64,000 bases of DNA from positions 62,001-126,000 of the forward strand of contig NZ_BMRA01000014.1 of assembly GCF_014648395.1 (NCBI RefSeq), in the 5' to 3' direction. Origin of the DNA: Micromonospora fulviviridis (lineage in GTDB: Bacteria; Actinomycetota; Actinomycetes; Mycobacteriales; Micromonosporaceae). The notes under the pieces are model-generated. The model did no database searches, was not told the DNA's origin, and was given only the letters and a program-made list of their open reading frames with translations. The translations under genes and the position numbers were made by a program. Within the stretch, counting starts at the first letter, position 1. Every line of letters starts with the position of its first letter. Of the stretch, positions 8,367 through 16,094 are shown in pieces.

Positions 8367-9671
8367 TCAATCGCGCTTGATCTCCGCGACGCCGTCCTGG
8401 TAGGGCTTGGCGATCGCGTCGAGCACCTGCTCGGGCGACTTGGACCGGTTGATCAGCCCCTGGAAGCCGGAGACGAGCACGTCGTAGTAGCCGGGCACCG
8501 GCCAGTCCGGGTAGAAGGCCAGGCCGTCCTGGCCGCTGATCGCGTTGAAGTTCTCGATCAGCTTCTTGTCCTTCGGGTCGCTGATCTTGGTCGGGTCGCC
8601 GGCGACCGGGACGCCACCGTTGTTGCCGATCAGCGACTGGACCTCGGGCCGCAGCGTGATGTCGACGAAGTCGTACGCCAGGTTCTTGGCCTTGCTGGTG
8701 GCCGGGACCACCCAGAGGTTGCCCGACGAGCCGGCGTTGAGCTTGTTGCCGGGGAAGAGGAAGGTGTCCCAGTTGAACTTGATCTCGTCCTTGAACCGGC
8801 CGTACCACCAGCTTCCGGAGACGATCATCGGGGTCTTGCCGGCGATGAACGCGGTCCCCATGTCCTCCGCCTTCGCGCTGGCGGAGTCCTTCGACACGTA
8901 GCCCTTGCCCACCCACTGCGCGAAGGTCTCCGCGCCGTACTTCAGGGGGTCGGCGTGGAAGTCGACCGGCTTCTTGTAGAGCTGGTAGTCGTCCACGAAC
9001 GCCCGGTCCGCCTTCGACAGGGCGAGTTGGTAGAAGAGCTGCCCGGCCGGGTACTCGGCGCCCGCCGTGCCCAGCGGGGTGACGCCCTTGCCGACGAAGG
9101 TGTCCATGGCCGCGGTCATCTCGTCGAGCGTGGTGGGCACCGGGACGCCGTACTTCGTGAACAGGTCCTTGTTGTAGTAGACCATCACGTACTCGCCGTA
9201 GTTCGGCACGCCGAACCAGTTGCCCGAGCCCATCACGCCCTTGTCGTCGTAGCGGGCGGTGGTCTGGAGGCTGGGGCTGAGCGCCTTGTCCCAGCCGCGC
9301 TTCGTCGCCTCGGCGGTCAGGTCGGTGAGCAGGCCCTGGGAGGAGAGCAGGCCGGCGGTGGCGTTGCCCTTGTTGTACTCCATGATGTCCGGGCCCTCGG
9401 ACGAGTTGATGATCATGCCGGCGTTCTGCTGGATCTGCTCGAACGCCTTGCGCTCGAAGCGGACCTCGACGCCGGGGTGCTCCTGCTTGAAGATCTCGAT
9501 CGCCTTGTCCCAGGCGACGCCCATCGCGCTGTTCGCGCTCTCGTAGTGCCAGAGCTTGAGGACCTTCGCCCCGCCGCCGCCGTCTTCGCCGTCGTCGCCG
9601 CAGGCGGTCACGCCGGTCGCCGCGAGCGCGGCCACCACGGCCGCCGCGGCGACTCTCCGGAGTCGCTGCAT
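8367..9671 (-). CDS. Sugar ABC transporter substrate-binding lipoprotein
   Basis: A 434-aa extracellular solute-binding protein (CUT1/MalE-like). It has a lipoprotein signal: basic MQRLRR, a hydrophobic Ala-rich core, then the lipobox GVTAC with the modified Cys near residue 25. The mature part begins KVLKLWHYESANSAMGVAWD. ATG 9671 is fixed by an AAGGAGA Shine-Dalgarno 6-7 nt upstream. It follows lacI by 37 bp on the same strand and precedes the two permeases. It likely captures plant-polysaccharide oligosaccharides, given the GH31 and GH1 enzymes in the operon, but the ligand cannot be read directly. Confidence 0.93.
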   Translation of the reverse strand: MQRLRRVAAAAVVAALAATGVTACGDDGEDGGGGAKVLKLWHYESANSAMGVAWDKAIEIFKQEHPGVEVRFERKAFEQIQQNAGMIINSSEGPDIMEYNKGNATAGLLSSQGLLTDLTAEATKRGWDKALSPSLQTTARYDDKGVMGSGNWFGVPNYGEYVMVYYNKDLFTKYGVPVPTTLDEMTAAMDTFVGKGVTPLGTAGAEYPAGQLFYQLALSKADRAFVDDYQLYKKPVDFHADPLKYGAETFAQWVGKGYVSKDSASAKAEDMGTAFIAGKTPMIVSGSWWYGRFKDEIKFNWDTFLFPGNKLNAGSSGNLWVVPATSKAKNLAYDFVDITLRPEVQSLIGNNGGVPVAGDPTKISDPKDKKLIENFNAISGQDGLAFYPDWPVPGYYDVLVSGFQGLINRSKSPEQVLDAIAKPYQDGVAEIKRD

Positions 9672-9708
9672 TGCTAGTCTCCTTGGTGAGTATCGAGCCG
9701 GTACTCCC

Positions 9709-10824
9709 TCAGGCCCGTCGTCGCGTGGCAGCGCGGCGGCGGGCTGCTTCCTCGGTACGTGCCGGTGCCGGCCTGGCAGGGCCGGTCCCGGTCGTGCTGT
9801 CGCCACCCGTCGCACGGGGTGGTCCGCTGGAACCGCGGACCTCCAGGACGCAGGGGAGCAGTTGCTGGTGGATCTCGCCGCTGCCGCCGTCGAGGTGCCG
9901 CAGCAGCGTCTCGACCGCGATCCGGCCCAGCGCGGAGCCGGGTGAGGTCATCGCGGTGAGCGCCGGTGTCGCCAGCTCGGCGACCTGGGGTGAGGTGACC
10001 ATGGAGACCACCGAGACGTCGCCGGGCACGCTCAGGCCCCGGCCGGCCAGCTCGCCGAGGATGCCGAAGATGGCGTTCTCGTTCATGGCGAGGACCGCGG
10101 TGAGGTCGGGCGCCCGGTCGAACGCCTCGCTGAGCGCTGCCCGCCCGCCGGCCGCGCTGTCCTCCGCGGCGATCATGAGCGGGTCCAGCCCGTGCCCGGT
10201 CATCGCCGCCACGAAGGCGTCCCGGGTACGCAGCGCCGGGCCGTAGCCGTGCGCGATGGTCGCCGTCGAGTGGTTCACGTAGACGATCCGCCGGTGCCCG
10301 AGCCCGACCAGGTGGTCGACGGCGTCGCGGACCGTCCGGTCGAAGTCGATGTCGACGTACGACAGGCCGGTGGTGTCGCCGGTCCGCCCGATCAGCACCA
10401 GCGGGACGCCCAGCTCGCGCAGCAGGTCCACCCGGGGGTCGTCGAGCTGCACCTCCATCGGCAGCGCCCCGTCGAGCATCCGCTGGCTGGCCAGCCGGCG
10501 CAGCTCGTCGGTGTCCGCCACGCCGATGGGGGAGAGCACCAGGTGGTAGCCGGCGGCGCTGGCGGCGGCGGCCGCTCCGGTGACGAAGGCGGTCTCGGTG
10601 GCGCCCAGCCCGCGCTCGTCCATCGGCATGAGCAGCCCGAGGATCCGGCTGCGCCGGCTGGCCAGCCCGCGGGCCATCGCGTTGGGCTGGTAGTCCAGCT
10701 CCGCCATGGCGGCGTGCACCTTGTCGCGCGTGGCCTGGGAGATCGGGCGGGTACCGGTGAGCACGTACGACACGGTGCTGACCGACACGCCGGCGCGGCG
10801 GGCGACGTCCTGCATGGTGGCCAT
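9709..10824 (-). CDS. LacI-family transcriptional regulator of the sugar operon
   Basis: A 371-aa LacI/GalR repressor. The HTH is MQDVARRAGVSVSTVSYVL, followed by a hinge with the ARGLAS motif whose Leu inserts in the operator, then a periplasmic-binding-protein-like sensor domain (about 60-335) and a Gly/Pro/Arg-rich tail. It is the first gene of the operon. Tandem palindromes at 10869-10895, upstream of its own start, are the expected operators, implying autoregulation and control of all downstream genes. The inducer is presumably an imported oligosaccharide. ATG 10824 is preceded by GGAGGTGCGGG. Confidence 0.92.
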   Translation of the reverse strand: MATMQDVARRAGVSVSTVSYVLTGTRPISQATRDKVHAAMAELDYQPNAMARGLASRRSRILGLLMPMDERGLGATETAFVTGAAAAASAAGYHLVLSPIGVADTDELRRLASQRMLDGALPMEVQLDDPRVDLLRELGVPLVLIGRTGDTTGLSYVDIDFDRTVRDAVDHLVGLGHRRIVYVNHSTATIAHGYGPALRTRDAFVAAMTGHGLDPLMIAAEDSAAGGRAALSEAFDRAPDLTAVLAMNENAIFGILGELAGRGLSVPGDVSVVSMVTSPQVAELATPALTAMTSPGSALGRIAVETLLRHLDGGSGEIHQQLLPCVLEVRGSSGPPRATGGDSTTGTGPARPAPARTEEAARRRAATRRRA

Positions 10825-10868
10825 CCCGCACCTCCTCCGGCCCTCCCCGGGCGCTGTCCCGGGTGGTT

Positions 10869-10895
10869 GTCGAAGCGCTTCGACGAAGCGTTTCG
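10869..10895. promoter_or_regulatory. Tandem LacI-type operators
   Basis: A perfect 16-bp palindrome GTCGAAGCGCTTCGAC at 10869-10884 directly abuts a second, near-palindromic copy CGAAGCGTTTCG at 10884-10895. Both have the central CG flanked by inverted half-sites typical of LacI-family operators. They lie 45 bp upstream of the lacI start on the minus strand, in the promoter region of the sugar operon. Confidence 0.75.
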
Positions 10896-10971
10896 ACAGA
10901 AGGTAGGTCAGGTGTTACACCCACGTCAATAGCCGGTGACAAGATGGGGTCGCCGGCGCGGCCGGCCCCGC

Positions 10972-11904
10972 TCAGGCCAGGTCGAACAGCGCGGCGGCGG
11001 CGTCCCAGCAGACCGCCCGCAGCCAGTCGTCACCCAGGTCGAGCCGGGCCAGCCCGGCGAGCTGCTCCGCGTACGGGTAGGGGATGTTCGGGAAGTCGCT
11101 GCCGAGCAGAACCTTCCCGGCCAGCCCCAGCTCGCGCAGCCGCGGCAGCTCCGCCTTCGGGAACGGCACGAACCGGTCGAAGAACGAGGTGAACGCCATC
11201 GTCGTGTCCAGCCGTACGCGCGGGTACCGCTCGGCCAGGTCGAGGAAGGCCGCGTAGTCCGGGGCGCCCAGGTGCGCCACGACGGCGGTCAGCGCGGGGT
11301 GCCGGGCCAGCATCGCGGCGAACGACGCCGGTCCGGTGTGCGCGGTGCCGACCGGGGCGTGCCCGGCGTGCACCACCACCGGCACGCCCGCCTCGGCCAG
11401 CAGCCCCCACACGCCGTCCAGCGCCGGGTCGGTCGGCGCGAAGCCGCCCACCTGGACGTGCACCTTGAACACCCGGGCGCCGGCCGCGAGCGCGTCCGCC
11501 ACGTAGCGCGTGGCCGCCGGCTCCGGGAAGAAGGTCGCCGAGGGCAGGCAACCCGGGGTACGCGCGGCGAAGTCCAGCGTCCAGGTGTTCAGCGACTCGG
11601 CCATGCCGGGCCGGTGCGGGTACGCCAGCGCGGTGAACATCCGCACGCCGAGCCGGCGCAGGTGCGCCACCCGGGCCTCGTCGTCCCACCGGTAGCGGAT
11701 CGGCCACTCGGTGCCGACCAGCGGCCCGGCCGCGTCGAAGTACGCCCACACCTTGCGCAGCAGGCGGGGCGGCAGGAAGTGGGTGTGCACGTCGGCGAGC
11801 CCGGGCAACCCGAGCCGCCCCCAGAACTCGGGCACCGCCGCGTCCTCGGCCGGCGGCCGGGTGTGGTCCGCGGGCACCTCGTCGCCGTCGACCAGGTCCG
11901 TCAC
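10972..11904 (-). CDS. Amidohydrolase-family (metal-dependent TIM-barrel) hydrolase
   Basis: A 310-aa protein of the amidohydrolase-2 type. Metal-ligand motif DVHTHFLPP lies near residue 38, FKVHV and VVHAGHAP are mid-protein, VVAHLGAPD follows, and a C-terminal LLGSDFPNIPYPY supplies the conserved Asp. Substrate unknown; relatives act on amide, lactone or carboxyl bonds (decarboxylases included). GTG 11904 overlaps the DUF457 gene stop by four bases (GTGA), so the two are co-translated. A 147-bp gap with the LacI operators separates it from lacI, so it is probably not part of the sugar operon. Confidence 0.8.
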   Translation of the reverse strand: MTDLVDGDEVPADHTRPPAEDAAVPEFWGRLGLPGLADVHTHFLPPRLLRKVWAYFDAAGPLVGTEWPIRYRWDDEARVAHLRRLGVRMFTALAYPHRPGMAESLNTWTLDFAARTPGCLPSATFFPEPAATRYVADALAAGARVFKVHVQVGGFAPTDPALDGVWGLLAEAGVPVVVHAGHAPVGTAHTGPASFAAMLARHPALTAVVAHLGAPDYAAFLDLAERYPRVRLDTTMAFTSFFDRFVPFPKAELPRLRELGLAGKVLLGSDFPNIPYPYAEQLAGLARLDLGDDWLRAVCWDAAAALFDLA

Positions 11905-12710
11905 ACCTCGATGTTGAACCGCTGGAGCACGGAGGGCGCGACCAGCCCCACCGCGGCGAGCACGGAGAGCACGGTCAGCGCCGCGCGCAGCACGATCGTC
12001 TCGGCCTTGCTCCCGGTACGCAGGGCGATGCCGTTGGGCAGCCCGATCATCGTCCACATCCGCCGCTTGATCGGGATGGGCCAGAGGATCGGCACTCCCG
12101 CCTTGGTGATCATGTCGCCGAGGATGTGCACGAAGCAGCCCACCCCGACCGCGGTGCCGATCAGCGGATAGCCACGGTCGCCGGGCAGGTTGGCGAAGGT
12201 GAACCAGGCCGCGGCCGCCGACAACAGGGTGACGACCACCCAGCCGGCCCGCTCGGCCCACTCGTCGAAGAGCCCGCGCAGCGCCAGGCCGATCATGAAG
12301 AAGAGGATGCTGACCACCGCCCACTTGCCGTACGCGGCGCAGAGCGCGGTGGTGCCCCAGCCGACCAGCAGGGTGAACGGGAGGGTGTGGGTGAGCGTCC
12401 GGTGCCCGTTGTTGCGGCGCGGGTCCCTGCTGAGCTTGGTCGCGTAGTAGACGCCCAGCGAGATCTTCTCCATCACCTCGGCGATGAAGAGGCTGAACAC
12501 CCCGAAGGTCCGGGCCACGGTGGCGCCGCCCTGGTTGCGGGTCACCTTGCCGGAGAGGTCGAGGTCGGGGAAGAGCGCCCCGCCCGCGCAGACCGCGGTG
12601 CCGACCGCCAGCGCGAGTGGCGTCTGGTGGTAGTCGGCGAACTGGTCCAGCGCCCAGGACCCGGTCAGCCACACCGCCGCGCCGGACAGCGCGTGGGACG
12701 GTCCCATCAT
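11901..12710 (-). CDS. DUF457/YdjM-like membrane-bound metal-dependent hydrolase
   Basis: A 269-aa membrane protein. N-terminal MMGPSHALSGAAVWL, then GALFPDLD, RTLTHTLPF and VHILGDMITKAG supply the His/Asp motifs of the YdjM/DUF457 family (LexA-regulated membrane hydrolases of unknown substrate). About five hydrophobic segments are visible. It is coupled with the downstream amidohydrolase. A short inverted repeat 36 bp upstream of the start may be its operator. The biochemical role is unknown. Confidence 0.82.
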   Translation of the reverse strand: MMGPSHALSGAAVWLTGSWALDQFADYHQTPLALAVGTAVCAGGALFPDLDLSGKVTRNQGGATVARTFGVFSLFIAEVMEKISLGVYYATKLSRDPRRNNGHRTLTHTLPFTLLVGWGTTALCAAYGKWAVVSILFFMIGLALRGLFDEWAERAGWVVVTLLSAAAAWFTFANLPGDRGYPLIGTAVGVGCFVHILGDMITKAGVPILWPIPIKRRMWTMIGLPNGIALRTGSKAETIVLRAALTVLSVLAAVGLVAPSVLQRFNIEV

Positions 12711-12745
12711 CTCGGCTCGCCCTCCCCAGAGATCTTGATCGCCAA

Positions 12746-12763
12746 AACTACGCCACTGTAGTT
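12746..12763 (-). promoter_or_regulatory. Inverted repeat AACTAC-N6-GTAGTT upstream of DUF457 gene
   Basis: Perfect 6-bp half-sites separated by GCCACT. On the minus strand a TACAGT hexamer, a plausible -10 element, lies within the repeat. A regulator bound here would overlap the promoter of the DUF457-amidohydrolase pair. The binding protein is unknown. Confidence 0.4.
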
Positions 12764-12906
12764 AGCCGTCGGGCCGCGGGGCATCACCCGGACGGTCCAC
12801 TGGGGAGGGGTTCGCGGGCCGTCCGGCCGGTGCCCCCGGACCACCAGGGAGTATGTCGTCCCGGCCCCGGCGGGCCCGGGCAACTGTCGGGGATGGGACG
12901 CCCGTG

Positions 12907-14568
12907 TCAGCCGGCCGCGCGGGTGGCGCGGTCCGGCCGGAAACTGTCCCGGATCAGCGCCAGCTGCGCGGCTCCGGTGGACCAGTCGGCGTCGGTGGTG
13001 GTCCACCCGAGCGTCCACCCGCCCGCGTCGCCGGGCAGCACGCGCAGCGCGTGCAGCCGCTCCCCGTACGGGGCGGTCCAGCGGCACTCCCACTCCGCGC
13101 CGCCGCCGCCGGCGGCCAGCCGCACCCGCTCGTACCCGGGCAGCCGGCCGCCGGTGGTGAGGTCCTGCTCGGCCGCCCGCAACTGGCCCACCGGGTCCCC
13201 GCCCGGGTACGGCTCGATGCCGAGGATCCGCCGGGTGGCCGGGTCCTGGAAGCAGGTGGTGCTGCCGGAGCGCAGTTCCAGCCAGCCGGCCGGCACCGCG
13301 ACCCGGAAGCCGGCCGTGTCGGCGTACCAGATCCAGCCGGCCGGGAGGGTGAGCGCCGCGTCCGCGGGCGGCGGGCCGGCCCGCACCGGCGTGCCCGTGG
13401 CCTCGGGCCGGACGCAGGGGAACGGGGGCGGTGGTACGCCGGGCGGCGGGCCACCGGGCGGGCCGGGACGGCGGTCCCAGGGCTCCTCCGGCGCGCCGGC
13501 GTGCGGGTCGCCGCCCGGCCGCCCGTCGTGGTCGTCGGTGACCGCCAGCGCGGTGCCGACACCCGCCGCCACGGCGAGCACGGTGGCGGCCGCCGCGAGC
13601 CCCCAGCGTCGGGCCGCGGCCCGGCGCCGGCGGCTCGGGTGATCGCCGCCGTCCGCGGCGGCCGGCCCGGCCGGTGCCGCCGCCGGCCCGACCGCGCCGG
13701 CCGCCGGGGCGGCGTGGGACGGCCGGGCCGGCACGTCGACGCCCGGCGCCGCGGCGGCGGCCAGCAGCCGGGCCGCGTCGTCGTGGCCGAGGCGGTGCCG
13801 CGGGTCGCGGCGGAGCAGCCCGGCCAGCACCGGCGCCAGCGGGCCGGCGTGCGGCGCCGGGTCCGGCGGCTGGCTGGCCAGTGCGGTCAGCGTGGCCATC
13901 GCGGTGCTGCGGGCGTACGGGGACCGGCCCTCCACGGCCGCGTGCAGGGTGGCGCCCAGCGACCACAGGTCCGCCTCGACGCTGGACACCCCCTCGGCGG
14001 CCCGCTCCGGGGCCACGTACTGCGGGGAGCCGAGGACCAGGCCGGGGCGGGTCATCATCCCGTCGCCGCCGTCGAAGACGGCCAGCCCGAAGTCGGTGAG
14101 CAGCGCCCGGCCGTCCCGGGCCAGCAGCACGTTGCCGGGCTTCACGTCCCGGTGCAGCACCCCGGCCTCGTGCGCGGCGCGCAGCGCGGCCAGCACCGCC
14201 AGCCCGATCGTGGCGGCCCGGCGCGGGTCCACCGGCCCGTCCGTCTCGACGATCTCCTGGAGCGACCGGGACGGGACGTACTCCATGACCAGCCACGGGT
14301 CGCCGTCGACCCGGACCACGTCGTAGACCCGGACCACGTTCGGGTGGCTGAGCCGGGCGGCCGTCCGCGCCTCGCGGAGCGTCCGGCCGCGCAGCTCGTC
14401 GCGTTCGTGGGGGGCGAGCCAGGCCGGCGGCACCACCTGCTTCACCGCCACCTCGCGGTGCAGCATCTCGTCCCGGGCCCGCCAGACCCGGCCCATCCCG
14501 CCGCGTCCAACCAGGTCGAGCAGGCGGTACCGGCCGGCGATCACTACCTGCTGCACCGCACTCCTCAC
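12907..14568 (-). CDS. PknB-type membrane serine/threonine protein kinase
   Basis: A 553-aa Hanks-type kinase. The glycine loop is GRGGMGRV (about 21-28), the ATP-binding Lys is in VAVKQV (K43), the catalytic loop is HRDVKPGN (D141) and DFG is at 159-161. The kinase domain ends near 270. A low-complexity Ala/Pro linker leads to a single transmembrane segment (WGLAAAATVLAVAAGVGTALAV). An extracellular domain of about 170 residues with Trp/Cys-containing repeats (WIWYADTAGFRVAVPAGW) then follows. It phosphorylates cytoplasmic proteins in response to an unknown outside signal. It is monocistronic by spacing. Confidence 0.93.
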   Translation of the reverse strand: MRSAVQQVVIAGRYRLLDLVGRGGMGRVWRARDEMLHREVAVKQVVPPAWLAPHERDELRGRTLREARTAARLSHPNVVRVYDVVRVDGDPWLVMEYVPSRSLQEIVETDGPVDPRRAATIGLAVLAALRAAHEAGVLHRDVKPGNVLLARDGRALLTDFGLAVFDGGDGMMTRPGLVLGSPQYVAPERAAEGVSSVEADLWSLGATLHAAVEGRSPYARSTAMATLTALASQPPDPAPHAGPLAPVLAGLLRRDPRHRLGHDDAARLLAAAAAPGVDVPARPSHAAPAAGAVGPAAAPAGPAAADGGDHPSRRRRAAARRWGLAAAATVLAVAAGVGTALAVTDDHDGRPGGDPHAGAPEEPWDRRPGPPGGPPPGVPPPPFPCVRPEATGTPVRAGPPPADAALTLPAGWIWYADTAGFRVAVPAGWLELRSGSTTCFQDPATRRILGIEPYPGGDPVGQLRAAEQDLTTGGRLPGYERVRLAAGGGGAEWECRWTAPYGERLHALRVLPGDAGGWTLGWTTTDADWSTGAAQLALIRDSFRPDRATRAAG

Positions 14569-14598
14569 CGCTGGTGGAGGTCCACAATAGCCAACAGA

Positions 14599-14620
14599 TC
14601 GGGCGACACCTATCGCCCGA
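14599..14620 (-). terminator. Hairpin downstream of the GT4 gene
   Basis: Perfect 8-bp stem TCGGGCGA/TCGCCCGA with a 6-nt loop, 14 bp beyond the GT4 stop and before the kinase start. There is no T-tract, as is common in high-GC actinobacterial terminators. Confidence 0.45.
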
Positions 14621-14634
14621 GCGGGCGGCGCGGC

Positions 14635-15960
14635 TCAGCTCGCGGCTCCGGCCAGCAGATTTCCGTCCGGGATGGCGATGGCGGACCGGTCACCGGCCAG
14701 CAGCCCCGTCGCCCGGCGGGCCTGGAACGCGCCGTGCTCGCGGCGGGCGGTGGCGTAGGTGCCGGCGGTCCGGGCGGCGATGGCGGACCAGGCGTAGCGC
14801 TCGGCGACCATGGCGCGGGCGCGGCGGGCCACCCGGCGGGCGAAGACCTCGTCGCCGAGCAGCCGGTCGACCGCGCCGGCCAGCGCGTCCGGGTCGCCGT
14901 GCGGGAAGGTCACCCCGGTCACCCCCGGCTCGACGATCTCGGCCAGGCCGCCGGTGTCCGCCACCGCGAGGGGCGCGCCGGCGGCGGCCGCCTCCAGGGC
15001 GATCATGCCGAACGGCTCGTAGAGGCTGGGGATCACGGTCGCGTCGGTGGCGCCGAGGACGGCCGGGAGCTGGGTGGCGTCCAGGAAGCCGGCGAACCGG
15101 ACGGTGTCGGTGAGGCGCAGCCGGCGTGCCTGGTCGACCAGCTCGTCGCGGTACGGGCCGTCGCCGGCGATCACCACCCGCAGGCCGGGGTGGCGGTCCC
15201 GCAGGTACGGCACGGCGTGCACCAGGTGCTGCACGCCCTTCTCGTACACCAGCCGGCCGGCGTACCCGACCAGGGGGCCGTCCCCGGCGAACCGGGCCCG
15301 GGCGGCGGAGACCGCGCGGGGGCGGGCGTGCCAGGCCCGGTCGTCCACACCGTTGGGCACCACGTCGATCCGCCCGGCCGGCACGTCGAACAGCCGCGCC
15401 ACCTGGTCGCGCATGTAGCCGGAGCAGGCGATCACCCGGGCCGAGGCGTTGCTCAGCCAGTGCTCGACGCCGTGGATGGTGCGGTTCATCTCCGCCGGCA
15501 GCCAGCCCTGGTGCCGGCCGGCCTCGGTGGCGTGGATGGTGGTGACCAGGGGCAGGTCCAGGTGCTCGGCCAGGGTGACCGCGGTGTGCGCGACCAGCCA
15601 GTCGTGGGCGTGGATGACGTCGTATGCGCCGGACTCGGCGGCGCGCAGCGCCACCCGGGTGAGGGTGTGGTTGAAGGCCATGGTCCAGGCCAGCAGCGAG
15701 TCGGTGGCGAGCGGGAACCGGACCGGGTCCTCGGCGGCCCGCAGGACGCGCACGCCCTCGGCGTACTCCTCCAGGGGGACGCCCTCGGCGTGCCGGGTGA
15801 CGACGGTGACCTCGTGCCCGGCGGCGGCCAGGGCGACGGACAGGGCGTGCACGTGGCGGCCGAGGCCACCGACGAGCACGGGTGGGTACTCCCAGGACAG
15901 GATCAGCACCCGCTGGTGCCGGGCGGGCTGGATGTCGATCACTTCGGCGTCAGCTGACAT
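14635..15960 (-). CDS. GT4-family glycosyltransferase, Rv3032/glycogen-synthase-like
   Basis: A 441-aa GT-B enzyme. N-terminal motif RVLILSWEYPPVLVGGLGRHVHALS binds the acceptor side; VIHAHDWLVAH and TTIHATEAGRH follow. The C-terminal nucleotide-sugar domain has GRLVYEKG and EPFGMIALEAAAAG (E-x7-E). This motif set resembles the mycobacterial alpha-1,4-glucosyltransferase Rv3032, which elongates glucan for methylglucose lipopolysaccharide. That comparison is from memory. ATG 15960 has an AAGGGGG Shine-Dalgarno. It lies downstream of the debranching enzyme on the same strand, consistent with alpha-glucan metabolism. Confidence 0.85.
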   Translation of the reverse strand: MSADAEVIDIQPARHQRVLILSWEYPPVLVGGLGRHVHALSVALAAAGHEVTVVTRHAEGVPLEEYAEGVRVLRAAEDPVRFPLATDSLLAWTMAFNHTLTRVALRAAESGAYDVIHAHDWLVAHTAVTLAEHLDLPLVTTIHATEAGRHQGWLPAEMNRTIHGVEHWLSNASARVIACSGYMRDQVARLFDVPAGRIDVVPNGVDDRAWHARPRAVSAARARFAGDGPLVGYAGRLVYEKGVQHLVHAVPYLRDRHPGLRVVIAGDGPYRDELVDQARRLRLTDTVRFAGFLDATQLPAVLGATDATVIPSLYEPFGMIALEAAAAGAPLAVADTGGLAEIVEPGVTGVTFPHGDPDALAGAVDRLLGDEVFARRVARRARAMVAERYAWSAIAARTAGTYATARREHGAFQARRATGLLAGDRSAIAIPDGNLLAGAAS

Positions 15961-16082
15961 GCGGCCCCCTTGGAGTTGTGGTTCCCGCACCGCCCGACGG
16001 CACCGCGTGGGGCGCGTCGTGGGGTCGCAGCCCATCCTGCCCAGCGGTCGATAACCAGCGGAGACGCGCCGGTTGCCGGTCT

Positions 16083-16094
16083 GTAACGCGTTAC
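16083..16094. promoter_or_regulatory. 12-bp palindrome GTAACGCGTTAC
   Basis: Perfect palindrome overlapping the debranching-enzyme stop codon and lying ~125 bp upstream of the GT4 start. Its form (central CG, LacI-like symmetry) suggests a regulator site for an internal promoter before the GT4 gene. Unverified. Confidence 0.35.
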
